Shown here piece after piece: positions 22,603-34,600 of a stretch of 64,000 nt of DNA (the first letter of the stretch is position 1; each line of letters opens with the position of its first letter). The notes below the pieces were generated by a model. That model did no database searches, was not told the DNA's origin, and saw nothing but the letters and a program-made list of their open reading frames with translations. Source of the stretch: Larus michahellis (Eukaryota > Chordata > Aves > Charadriiformes > Laridae); NCBI RefSeq assembly GCF_964199755.1, contig NC_133910.1, positions 13,214,711-13,278,710 of the forward strand, read 5' to 3'. Both the position numbers and the translations under genes were made by a program.

Positions 22603-25600
22603 GTAGGTGCGGCCGGGACAGGCTGAGGGCTCGGCCTCAGGTCCTGGTGCTTGCCCTGACTGGACCGGGGGAGGCACCGGCTGGGGGCTGGCCCGGGGAG
22701 ACGCGGTCGGCGGGGGGACAGGGTCAGAAAAGTTATTAAATGGAGCTTTTGGCTCCCCCCCCCCCTCAAACGGGGCTGATGGCTGCGCGGGTGGCTCGGC
22801 AGGGAGACGGGCCCGGCCGCCCCGGGGGGCCGCTGAGGAGGGGGAGCCGCGGCGGGGGCGAGCTGGGCTGGTCCCTCTCAGTGGGCTGCTGTGGGGTCGC
22901 TCTGAGCTCGCCAGCCCTTGTTTGACTGGTTTGCGTTGTCGGGGGCTGGCTGCTGGGGCTGCGGGCAACGCTCTGACAGGCCTCTGCCTCTTTGGGGATG
23001 TTTGAAATGCTGCCGGGGAGGGGAAGCCCTGTATTTTAGAGTAAACTTCTAATTGTGGGCTTGTCATGAGCTGCAGGAATAACTGCCTTACTCTCATAAG
23101 GAAAGGCGAACAAGAATGGGTTAAATAGACGCTTTCAATATCAGAGTTGTTGTTGCAGTAGTTCCGGGTTGTTTCAATTATTATTCGCACGTTTTTAAAT
23201 CATTCTTAAAACATTGTGCAAAGATGTGTGAGAGTTAAGTCTTTGGCAGGGCTTGCCCAGGTTATAATGGGTACTTTGAGGTAGGGCAGCGCCACCATCA
23301 TTTTTCTGATCGTGAATGTTGGTGGTAGGAGGTTGATTTTTTGGTTGGTTGGTTGCCAAAAATGTGAAGAAAGAAGTGAAAAAAGTAATAGAGTTTGAGA
23401 ACAATATGGTTCCTAGGAGGACAGAGAAAATCAGTGCGTGCAACTAGGAGTGGAGAAGAGAGAGAAAAAAGTGGAGCAAGATTGTGCTGGCGTTTCACAC
23501 GTTTCAGGACTTTTGCAATCGTGTTGGGAAAAGCAAGTTTAGGGAAAAAGGGCTGAGGGACATTGAAGGGCTTTGGGGACCAAAGGAAGGTAAATTTAAT
23601 TTTCTTCTTCACTGTTCCTGGAGAGATACAGGTAGAGCAAAAGTTTCTCTTAAGATGATTGGAAGATCAGTAAAATAAACTGATTGCTACGGAAGAAGAA
23701 ATAAAGAGCTCAGAAATGCTGGAAGTTGGCAGAAGCATAAGTTGGAGTGAAGTACAGGCCATGCCTCCTGCCCAAGAAAGAAAGAAGCCTACCGGGATGG
23801 CTTTAATGTAATCAGGAGATTTGCAGAGCTTTTGAGAGAGATTTTTAAAGCATGTTCTGCTCAGTTACTGGAGAAGCCAGATGAAATCCTTTAGAGATGA
23901 CTTTAGATTTCTCTTTGCATTTCAGTAGTGTTCAGAGGTCTCAGGCATGGCGGTGAATCTGTTAAGAGTAAGAAGCTGCAAAAATCAAACTTAATTTCTT
24001 TAGTCGTGGGGTAGGGCATTCTGAAAATAAGGGATATATCTGTGGGCTGATGTTTGTGTTGAACGTGATATCATGTTGTTAATTCTCAGTCATCAATGAA
24101 TTCTTGCTATCTGGTTTGTTTGTTAACATTAAAGCAGTCTAGTGCTCTGAAAAGAAAGCTCCAGTCACCACATGGAAACCCACCTTTGAAACGTAAACGT
24201 AAGCCGTCAATAAACACCTTCAAGAAATGTGCTCCGGAAGCTGACATCAGGGAGAAGGGAAGTTCATCACAAAAATCTCTTCCTAAGAAGCAGTTGACTG
24301 ACAACCGAAATGAAAGCCAGAAAACCAAACCTTTCGTTAAGACATCCAGCCTGTTTAGAAACAACCCCGATATCCCAGAAATTCACAGGTATTTTAGATA
24401 AGCGGGAGGAAAAAAACCCCTTTCGATGCCTTGAAATTCAGTGTCTTGAATTCTTGCCCTTGCTTGGGCAAAGTAGTTGCTTGGTATAAGTACTTTCATT
24501 GCTGTTTACATAGAATACTGTATAATTTTTAACCACAGCATGTGTTTTGTTTGGTTTGTTTCCCCTAATTCAGAAAAGCAGTGCAGCAGGTGCAAGAAAA
24601 TGTTTTCACTACAGATTGCTTTAGCCAGTTGGACCTCCATCCGCATCTGGTGAGTGGCAGGAAAGCTGTGCGCCTTGAAGCATTCTTTTCTGGGTGGGGA
24701 GCAGGTTAGAGAGCTGAGAGATGCACCGTTATTCCTGGTGACTTGGGCAGGCGTGCCGGTATTTTGCCTGATGTTGTTGTAGTCTCTTAGCTCGACGTGT
24801 TGGCCAGTGTCCTGACCTGTCCCCAAACACGCTGTCCCAGCACCCTTCACTGTTTGCAGTTGTAATACCAAAAAACCACAGAGAACTATTTGGGAGTGCA
24901 GTATTTTAACAAGTCCGATATTGCATGATGTACCAGCAATGGTGTAATTCTGATTAATTAAGAAGTATTTTGAGGACATGGGAACTTTTACATCCAGTTG
25001 CCCCAGTCCAGTAATGTAGAGAATAAGTATCAGTCTTCTGGTTTTTGCTCTGTCTTGTACTGCAGAAAGTAACAAAAGGAACAGTTGACAACGAAACCTG
25101 TTTACTGCTCTTTATTATCTCTCTAGATCTCCACAATAAACAATGTCCTGAAGATAAGTAGCATGACCAGGTAAGCAAATTCATATAAAAACTTCACCCT
25201 TCACTCCCCCTTAAAGCCAATCATCTATGATTGTTTCATTACTTGTAATTGGTTTGTGACGACCACAGTACCCAGTAAGCTGTTCCAATCGCCCTAGGGT
25301 TTGTTGCTTTCAAAATTTGGGATGAGAAATAACTTGTTAGTTATTACTTACTGTGACAGTAAGTCAGCTTTCACAGCTGTAGATGGAACCATGTAGTCCT
25401 GCCTTCTAATTTGGTACTTGAGTCAAAACTAGCTGTTTTCAATTTATCACATCTGATGCCTATCTAGAGACTTCCCTTCAAAATCACCTCTGCTGATGGA
25501 GCTACACAGCAGAGACAAATGCGTGGAATTTGGGGTAAACAGCTTTGAAACAGTCATTGTAGGCTAAAACCTTAGGATTGTATCCTGTGTTGCATTCATT

Positions 25601-28600
25601 TTTCCTAACCTGTTTTGTTTGTTACACAGCGTTCAGAAGCAAACAATTCCTGTGCTCCTGCAAGGCAAAGATGCTCTAGTGAGATCTCAGACTGGCTCAG
25701 GTCAGTGTTTAATTGTCAGTCTCCTTTCCTGGGGTGTATTCAGCTGGATCCCAAATACAGAACCAAAACCTCACGTTACCAGTAAAGCTCGTGGAAGTGA
25801 CAGGCTGGGAAGCCTGGCATGGGACTGCCGTGACACAGACAGATGCTGTGCACGCTTCTGTAAGGATGCAGTGGTGGGGCTGAGTGTTGGTGTGCAGCTG
25901 CCAGCCGTTGCACGTGTGCCGATTCCGAGGCTCGTGCTGGGGATGCTGATCCAGGAGGGCTGCAGAGCTGAGCAGCACACGCTCTCACCATCCAAACTTA
26001 CGTACTTGCTCTACAGCAAACTGTCTGGATGTCTCGTTTCCTTGGGGGGCTGAGGGTATTTATTTAGATAGATCTTAGTGGGATACCACTGCCTCAGTAT
26101 TTTAATTTAACCCTTTGGTGAATTGCCTGTCAATCTTCCGTTCTGGAAACTTTCTAGGTAATTAAAACTTTTCCAGACTCTGACCTCAGTTTAAGAATGG
26201 AAGGATGAATGGTTTTTAATTTACTGGAGTGTTGTAATTGCCACTTTTTTTTGATGGAAAGTCTTACAATTTTCTCTCTTTTAAAAAGGTAAAACTCTTG
26301 CCTATGGGATTCCACTTGTACAGTCTTTGCAAGGAATGGAATCCAAAATACAGGTAGGCGCATTAGAATTAAATGTATCTGCTTTTGATATTAAGATTAA
26401 TAAAAATGAAATTCAGCTCTTATCGCGTAGTCATCACTGTCTCTTCTTGACACAAAGGTTAAACAGTTCTCTCTTCTTATTTGTGCATGTGGCTTATGTG
26501 ATCCCCTTGTACTGCTGAGATACGGATGATGCAGGAACAATGTTATGAATTCCCCATTGCTTCATGCAGCGGCTAAACAGGCTAAATTGTCAAGTTTGGA
26601 GAAGGTAGATCAGAAAAGAGGCAATGGCTTGGAAGCTGGGAGAACTGAAAACAAAGGCTACTGCCGTGTCTTTAGGAGTAATAAGTTTCTAATCTCTGAC
26701 ATGGAGGGAGATTTGATAATAGCTCCCAGTTTGGATGGTCTGTTTGACCAAAAAGTACTGCTGCAGATCTGCTATCTCGTGTGTGTTTTTTGGAAAGAGA
26801 TTATCCTGACTTTCCTTATGGGTTGAAATGTTTCCAGCCCATCCTGGACTGTTACTTTCTGCAGCTGCTACCTACAGGTTGTTGCTGTGCATCAAACATG
26901 AGAGTGTTTCTGCAACTCAGAAGTACAAGAGTTAAACAATATGTGTATGGAATAAAATGTTGGGTAGGACTGTGAGTAGGTCTCCAAGCAGGAAAGAGAA
27001 GGCAATGCAGTATTGATATTTGAAAGACTGTTGATGTTTTTTTTAAAAAAAGCTGGGAGGGGAATACCCCAAACTGTTGTGTACAAAACCCTTCAGAATT
27101 CACTTGGTCCCCTAATAACAGTTAGAAGTGGAATTGCTCTGTGGATCAGTGCGACATTCTTCTTAGTGGACCTCGTCTTCTCTGTTTGCAGCGCAGTGAT
27201 GGGCCTTATGCACTCATATTAGTCCCAACAAGAGAGGTAGGTGACGTTTTTTCTCTCTGATTCTGTCTGAATCTGGGTGTTTATGAACACTGATTTTTAG
27301 TGTGTAGATGTGTGTCCACCAGGGACTGTCTTTGAAAGTGTGGTCTGTCCTTTTACTCGGATCTTGCCCTCACAGAAAGAGTGTTTGCTCTCTGGATGCC
27401 TGTTGTCATTTCTGTTCAGTGACATACCAAAGTAAGTGAGAAGGAAGCTCTAAGTTTTCCTCATGCAATGGGAAATAATTGGGAAGACTGGAGAAACTCT
27501 CTAGCTCAGTGCATGGAAGAGAGAAGCTTGCCTAGCTCACACAGGGCATTGAGTAAAACCGACAAAATCAGCTTTGTGAATGTGTAGGTTTATACGTTTC
27601 ATTTTCAAAGCCCTATTTTCAAGTCCGTAAGTGAATGCTGAAGATGAGGCTACCGAGAGTTGGTTTCTCCACTGAACTCCCTTCTTATTTGATTTATATT
27701 ACTTGCAATTGCAAAGGCAATTTCAGAGGATGGTATCAACCTTTTTTTTTTTTTCTTTTCTTTTTCCTATGTCAAAAGATAATAACTTCCATATGGAGAA
27801 CTGATTGCAGGTATCTAGTTTGGGGCACAATATTTTATACAACCTGCGGTGCAGTATCTCAGCTCAGTTTCGTGAAAGGAGAAAGCTCTGAAGCTGTTTA
27901 AATTTTTACAGCAGCAAACTTACTGCCCCTCTAGGATGCTGTATGAACACTAAGCACGTAAGAAAGTGTTTGTAAGCTTGCTTAAAGGGCTGCCACTGAG
28001 ACTACTTATGAAGATAATTTGTAATCACAGTTGGTATTACTTTTACCTTGTATTGAAAGCAATGGCCTTTCTTGAGAGCCTGGCAAATAATAGCATGTAG
28101 CATGTGTAGTCAGAGCATTTAAAATAGTTTTACTCCCATAACTAAGCCCTGCTCACATACTCATTCCATGAATGAATCAGGGGAGCACCATTGTGTTTCT
28201 CGGTTGTCTTCGTTGCCATGAAACTCAACAGCTAAATGCGTGCTACTGACCAGACATTCAGGTTTACAAGGTTTGTACATCCCGCCTCTGTTCTGCTGAC
28301 TGGGAAATGGAGACTTAGATCTAGTGCTATGATCACTGCGTGGGTCAGGTGAAGGAATAAAGTGGTCTGCCCTGACCACCAGAAGATAACTAACCTCTGG
28401 GCTGCATTTCCTTTTCATAGTAGTTTTCTTCCAGAAATTGTGCCATTTTCCCTTTTACCCTTCAAGTGGAGCAAAATTTTCTGTGGCTTCAGCTTGTTTT
28501 CTGCCTGGGGCGTTCACAGAAGCCAGCAGAAGTTCTGTACTGTCCTGGGAGCTGGCTTGTGGAGCTGAGCCAGTAGAGAGGTTTTTGAACAGGTCCAAAG

Positions 28601-31600
28601 ATGATAAAAGAAGGATTACGCAAGAGAATAAAATAATACACAGCTTCTCAAAGAAAAATTAAGGACATATTTAGAATTCTGATAATATACGTAACTAGAT
28701 TATATTACTTTTTGAGCCAAAGGGGCTTATAGTCTGTTTTTGTAGTCCCGGGATTTCTTCAGAGCTCACTTTCTTCTGTTGATTTCCATAGCTTGCACTC
28801 CAGAGTTTTGATACAATGCAGAAACTACTTAAGGTAAGAATTCAGTGCTCTGTCTTTTTATTCCTTGAGCCTCTTGCTGTAGGATGCTAAACAATTCATT
28901 CACGTGAATTCAACTGGATGTTTAAGGAAATCCAGCATCTGGCAAGATACATGGTACTTAAAGATAAATCTGTTTGTCTTTAAGTGCGTTTAAGTGTGAT
29001 TTCCCTGTAGCATGTTTTAAGCTATTAAATGAACAACTAAGTGATTAATTATGGCACCTTAGTTGCCCGTGTTTTCATAAACAAGCATAGTTGATTTTCA
29101 CAGCGTTTTGTTTTCAGAAGTGCCTACCATTGTTTCAGTCTGAGTTATGAATGGAAACTCTCACAATGACAAGTACCGTTTTACTGAAACTAATACTGGA
29201 CAGATGGGTTTCAGACGGGGAGTAGAACCTGGTGAACTGCTTTGCCAATTGAATGGCTGGAGAAATTAGAAGGCTTTTAAAATCGTTAAATGATAGTGCT
29301 TTCCTTTTAATTGAGGCAGAGTATCTTACGGTGGGGCTAGAAGGTATCTAAATCATTTATCTGATCCCTAGTCCCACTCCCTCTTCTGTTTTTTCTTTGA
29401 AATAATAAAGCACTTTCCAAGTCTTTTTTTAGTGCTGGAATTACCAAGGAAGATTTTGTTGTGTCATGCTGAGGTTTGAAGTACTTCAGTCTTCTTCCAT
29501 AGTAATTAGAAGTTATTATGAGTGGACTTTTGATATCCTTCAAAGGATGAAGTCTGAATTGACACCCCCCCACCCTTTAATTTTTCTTTGTTACGTGTAA
29601 TGTGTAGTAACCATCAAGTCCAGTGTAAACTTGTCATTGTGACCCAAAGCAGGAGATTTAGATTGTCTGAACCTTGGAAGGGCTGAACAACTGAAGGGTG
29701 TGATACGATTGTGTCATTACTGAGAGAAAAAGGCTAGGTGAGCTGCTCTTGATGCAAGTACTCTAATGCCAGCTGCTGAGTTGATATTGTATGGATCTTG
29801 CTTAGACGCCTTCCTTATTTTAAACCTTAAAAAGGAACTCTTTTGTAGAAACTATTTTGTTGGAGCATTTCTGGCAAGCAGTGACCCGTGCAAACTTAAG
29901 CCTATTTACCAGTCACGCATTTGTGCAATCCATACAAGCTGTGCGCTGCGTCTGTCCTGCGTGTCCTCTCGAGTGAGGCAATGGCAGTACTGTGCTTTGA
30001 TTACCTCCCCTGTAAATACTGGGCAATATTGGATTCAATGAAGGGTTGGACCTCATTAAAGTAAGTGGCAAAAACTCCTGCCAATATCAATGAGACTGAC
30101 ATTTAATGTTCACAGACACGGTGACTGCTGTGCGTGGAGGTCTGTGTACCTACATATATAAACTTTATAGGTCCTGTGCTTCTCTTAAATTTTCCTTGGC
30201 CGCAGGAAGATATTGCTTAAAGGCAAGATGAAGAAATAGCATTGTAGCTTGTCTTTGAACATTTAGGCTACATGGGGAGAAGGAAAAGAATTATTATTAT
30301 TATGTGATTGGAAGTGGTGCAAAAATGATTGCATTTCTATCTTCCTAGACGATGTGGGAAGCAAGTTACGTGGTTAGAACTAAAGGTGCCATTGATATGT
30401 AGCTGTGGGTGAGAGAGTGCACGGAGACTGTATCTGTTAGATCAAATCAGATGCACGCTGCTGGCAGCTCCAGTCTTTTCTCTTTTTGTCAGGAAACATA
30501 ATTTTTGGATTAGGCTTTGTCTCTTTATTAAGAAGAATCTATATTGGTCTTGGGTTTTTCCTTCTGTAGCCATTTGCCTGGATTGTGCCTGGTGTGCTAA
30601 TGGGAGGAGAAAAGAGAAAATCGGAAAAAGCCAGGTAGGAAGCCAACTTCTTAAATTGTATTTTGGGTCCTTCTGCTCTCCAGCCTTTTTATCTGTTACT
30701 CTTCCTTAGAGTGCTTTTCTTAGTGGGAGGATTGTGAGTTTGGATCAAGCTGTGATCCCCCTGGATCTTACACAGACACAGTGACTGGGTCAGCAGGAAG
30801 TATTCACTTCCCCCAGTTGCATCTATTCTAAAATGTTGATGAGCCTTCTGAGAAGATGATCTCTTGTGTCAGTATTTTTTTCCCCCTCTTCTGACAAACA
30901 CCTGTACTTGCTTACCACCGAGTGCTGTCTACAGTATTTGTTATGGGGGAAATTGCTTTCTGGAGAAGAGATTTCCTGGTGTTAAAAGTCTCTTTCTTTT
31001 CCCTTTTCAAGAATTGAATTGTAAGCTGGTAATCCAAAATGGAATTTTCATTTCTCAGTGTATAAGCATACACAAAAAGAAGTTTACGCTTGACAGTAAA
31101 AAAAAAAAAAAGTACTCAATTAGAAAAGGAAAACTAGCTTCGGTGGCTTCAATTTTTTTAATATTATTAATATTTCTTTCCACCAAGCCTTTATCACTGA
31201 GTATGCCTTTCAACACCTGTCAGTGATGATCAAGGATAAAATTTAGCTGTGCAAGAAATTTCTGTTGCAATCAGTGGGAAAATACTGTCCCTGCTAATTT
31301 TACTGTGGCCAAGAATTTTTCCTCTGTACATTCCAGTTCCTCGCTCTGAGTTCCTATTCCAGAGTTACTGCTGATCTGTACGTTTTAGGGGTTTGGGGTT
31401 TTTTTGTTGGTTTGGATGTTTGTGGATTATTATTTTTTTTAATCTAAACAGATTACGTAAAGGGATAAATATCCTCATTTCAACTCCTGGTCGCCTGGTT
31501 GATCACATCAAGTCCACAGAATGTATTCACTTCCGTCGCACTCAGTGGCTGATTATTGATGAAGCAGACAGGTAAACTTCTGAGTGTTTAGTTATGGAAA

Positions 31601-34600
31601 ATAATTATGATACCCTCTGCCTCTGTATTTGATACCTCACTAAATATTTTTTTTAAAAGTGTGAGAGAGCGCGTGTGCACATGATCATAAACAATTCATG
31701 CTCAGTGGCCTCAGCCAAGCACCAGATTATTGGGATTAGGAAGAAATGTCCCCTTCGGACAGATTATTGTACAATTATTAATTGCAGAGATTCTCTCAGT
31801 GTCTTCTGACGTGTCTGACCCTGGCAAAAGTTGAAGATGGAACATGAAGCTAAATGGGCCCAAGATCTGATCAGCTCTAGCACTTCTCCTACTCCTAATT
31901 GGCTCATGTAGCCTTAAGACTTTCTCCTCATTCATTCCTACAACACCTTTCATCACCTTTGCTGTTTTTGTAGGATCTTGGACCTGGGCTTTGAGAAGGA
32001 CGTAGCGGTGATACTCAACGCTTTAAACACTGAGAGAGAGAGACGTCAGAATGTCCTGCTCTCAGCCACCCTCACAGAAGGTAGGTTATAGATCTGCTCA
32101 GTATCATACAAGAAGTCAGTTGCTAAGGCAAGAATTGAGCCAGGCCGCACGACTCTTGCACTCTTGATAGAGTGAAGATCTGGGGGGGGTTTCTGCATAC
32201 GTGGTTAAAACACAGGACTGCCAAATGTTCTCTATCTGGTCAAGACATTTATATAATGTAAAATAACACAGTTGGCTGAAGCAGCATCTTGTGATGCTTT
32301 TGGTGGAGTCTGCAGCAGCTAAGCCCTAAACCAAAGTTTGTGGAGGTCTTCGGTCGTGTCTGAGGCATGGCTCATCAGTTCCTTGCCCTTTACGGTTTTT
32401 CACTGGAATTGTGTTAGTTGGGGTTTTTTATTTGAATATATCACCACCCTCCCCATCAGCACCCCAGACTGGTCTTCACGTATTTTTCATTTTCTGTGAT
32501 TCAGGAGTAACACGGCTGGCTGATATCAGTTTGAATGATCCTGTCAGCATTTCCATAGCAGATGAAATCCAGAAGGGGATCAAACCAGCATCACAAATGG
32601 ATACAGAACCCAATAATTCATCAAACTGCATGGGCCAGGAAAACTTTGCTGTTCCGGAGAAGCTCAAGCAGTATGTCATGATGGTCCCCAGCAAATTGAG
32701 GCTTGTCACGCTAGCAGCTTTTATCCTTGAGAAATGCAAGGTGAGACTCTGTTTGCATTTATATTACGAAGTAGCCCTTTGTCCTTTCCACCTCCTTTAT
32801 CTGTTACTCTGTCAAGGGTAGCATGGATTAGATCTAGGGCTTTGAAGTGCATCTAGTGTACAGGGAGCCACAAGAGAGCTGAGGTGTGTCTCGCGTGCTG
32901 GCACTGAGATACCTCTGCAGCATGTGCTTGTGCTTCTTTTGTGGGCTCAGTAGTTGGTGTCAAACTCTGTAATCCTTTCCTGGATAATCATATCTCTAGA
33001 AGTGGAAGCCATCTAGATCTTATAATAATCAGGGAATTGGGAGAGGCCTGTGGAAATGGTCATGTGCAATTCTCTTGTTTATCTTGCAGTTTGAAAAACA
33101 CCACAAGATGATCATCTTTTTCTCCAGCTGTGAACAAGTGGAATTCTACTATGAGCTGCTTCTGAAGGTCCTTTCAGGAGGGCTAGAGTCAGAACAGCCT
33201 GAACGTTCATCTGTCTCCTCTGCATGCTTACACTTTCTACGACTGCACGGCAACATGGAACAGGAAGTAAGCATTCTCAAAATGTCAGGATACGCAGTTT
33301 TATTCCTTATTCCCTATGATTTATTGTGTGGTTATTTTGGGGAGGAGGGCAGAAGAGAGGACAGAGAGTCATTTCACCTCTAGGGGCCTCAGTCTTCCAT
33401 CTGCTAATGAGAATAAGAATATTGTCCCACTTCTGGAAAGTACCTTGGTAGCTATATCTGAAAAACACAGCTGAAGAGGCGAGAGGTGTTATTTCAGCAG
33501 GCTGAGGCAGCCGTTCAGTATTCCCAGTGGGTGTGCTTAAACCGTTTATATATCCATGATTCTCTCTCGTGCAGTCAAGACAAGCTTTTAATGCCAAAGG
33601 AAAACCTCATCCAAGCCTCAAAACTTGCCCCCATTAGATAAGGATGGAGGAGTTGGGCTTTGATTTTGAAGAACAGTGTCTTGGCAGACTGCTCTTTTCC
33701 CTGAGATGGAATAATAGCAATATAACAGTAATTACCCCAAAATAGGTCTAGGTTTTAGCTGAATAGACCTGGATGATGAGATTGGAGCTTGCTACAGAGG
33801 GCTGAGAGGCCAAAAGAGTGTCAAATGACCTGTCACTGCAGCGTTCCTCTCAATAGCTGAGGGACCTCCCTTGAAAGTTCAACCCCTGCTCCTTCCCTTG
33901 TTCTGTGATGGAGAGAGTTACCGCTCTACTCTGAGCTGTGCAGCAGAGATAGTAAATGAATAGAGCTCTTCTGAGGAAGCAAGAGGTGAAGAGCCATTGT
34001 TTTTTCTCACTCATTCCCATCCTGTGGAGACCAGAAACATGTGCTTTGCTGTCCCTGCAGTCTGGCCTTTCCTCAACCTGCCTGCCTGAGCGAGTGAGCA
34101 GGCCTGGTCTGGCCCAACTCTACCCTGACCAGCTGTTAAGCCAACAGAACACCACTAAGTAGCTGGCACCAGGGGAAGGGTTTTGCCTTTTTAGTACCCA
34201 GTGTGTAATTAGTGCTTGATGTCTTCAAATTAAGAGCATTAATGGAGCTAAATTGTGGATCCCATATGGTACTGCTGAGCACGGCTGCTGTCATTGTCAA
34301 CAAGATACAGCGTGCTCTCTTCTTTAATTTTTGTCAGCAGAGGGTTCAGTGTGTCGGCAAGGCCCAAGTTTCCCTTCTTTCCTAGAGCAGTACCCCTAGC
34401 TGGGAGTCAAGTACAGAAGGCTGCTTCTGTATCATCAACGTAGCAGGACATTGACTTCATCCCCAGCTAGAACTCTGAGGAAAAAGGCTTGAAACATGGA
34501 AACAAGGATATTTTGGAAGGAGGAAGCAAATGGAACAGGAAGGAAGCGGGTATGGTGTTTCTGAGGCCGGAGGCAGCCTGAGCTCTGACAAGGAAAAGAG

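Larger units (their letters stand above)
21775..23000. promoter_or_regulatory. CpG island
   Basis: Very high GC and frequent CpG, covering the end of GTF3C4 intron 1, GTF3C4 exon 1, the intergenic promoter, DDX31 exon 1 and the start of DDX31 intron 1. Composition returns to AT-rich at both edges. Boundaries are by eye. Confidence 0.85.
24650..27191. other. DDX31 introns 3 to 6
   Basis: Four introns (24650-25126, 25171-25629, 25701-26288, 26354-27191) between small exons. Unique sequence; no gene, RNA or definite repeat was seen. Open frames read through exon 5 into intron 5 and have no support beyond the exon. Confidence 0.75.
30635..33089. other. DDX31 introns 9 to 12
   Basis: Four introns (30635-31451, 31572-31973, 32081-32504, 32741-33089). 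An A13 run lies near 31099. Part of intron 11 resembles an old LINE2-like 3' end and is listed separately. Nothing else was seen. Confidence 0.75.

Noticed and set aside
22115-22606. 163-codon plus-strand open frame across the divergent promoter
   Set aside because: Same GC-rich cause; it is antisense to GTF3C4 exon 1, in a different frame from DDX31 exon 1, and has no recognisable sequence.
22222-23190. 322-codon minus-strand open frame upstream of GTF3C4
   Set aside because: It lies in CpG-island sequence where stops are rare, is a low-complexity Pro/Ala/Arg/Gly stretch, ends in a TAA just before the GTF3C4 ATG and is out of frame with it.
25701-26053. Extension of the DDX31 exon 5 frame into the following intron
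   Set aside because: A good donor (GTCAGT) at 25701 and continuity of motif I (GS|GKT) with the exon at 26289 show that the extension is intron read-through.
27430-27560. Possible LINE2-like remnant in DDX31 intron 7
   Set aside because: Only a phrase such as 'cctagctcacacaggg' matches; too weak to annotate.
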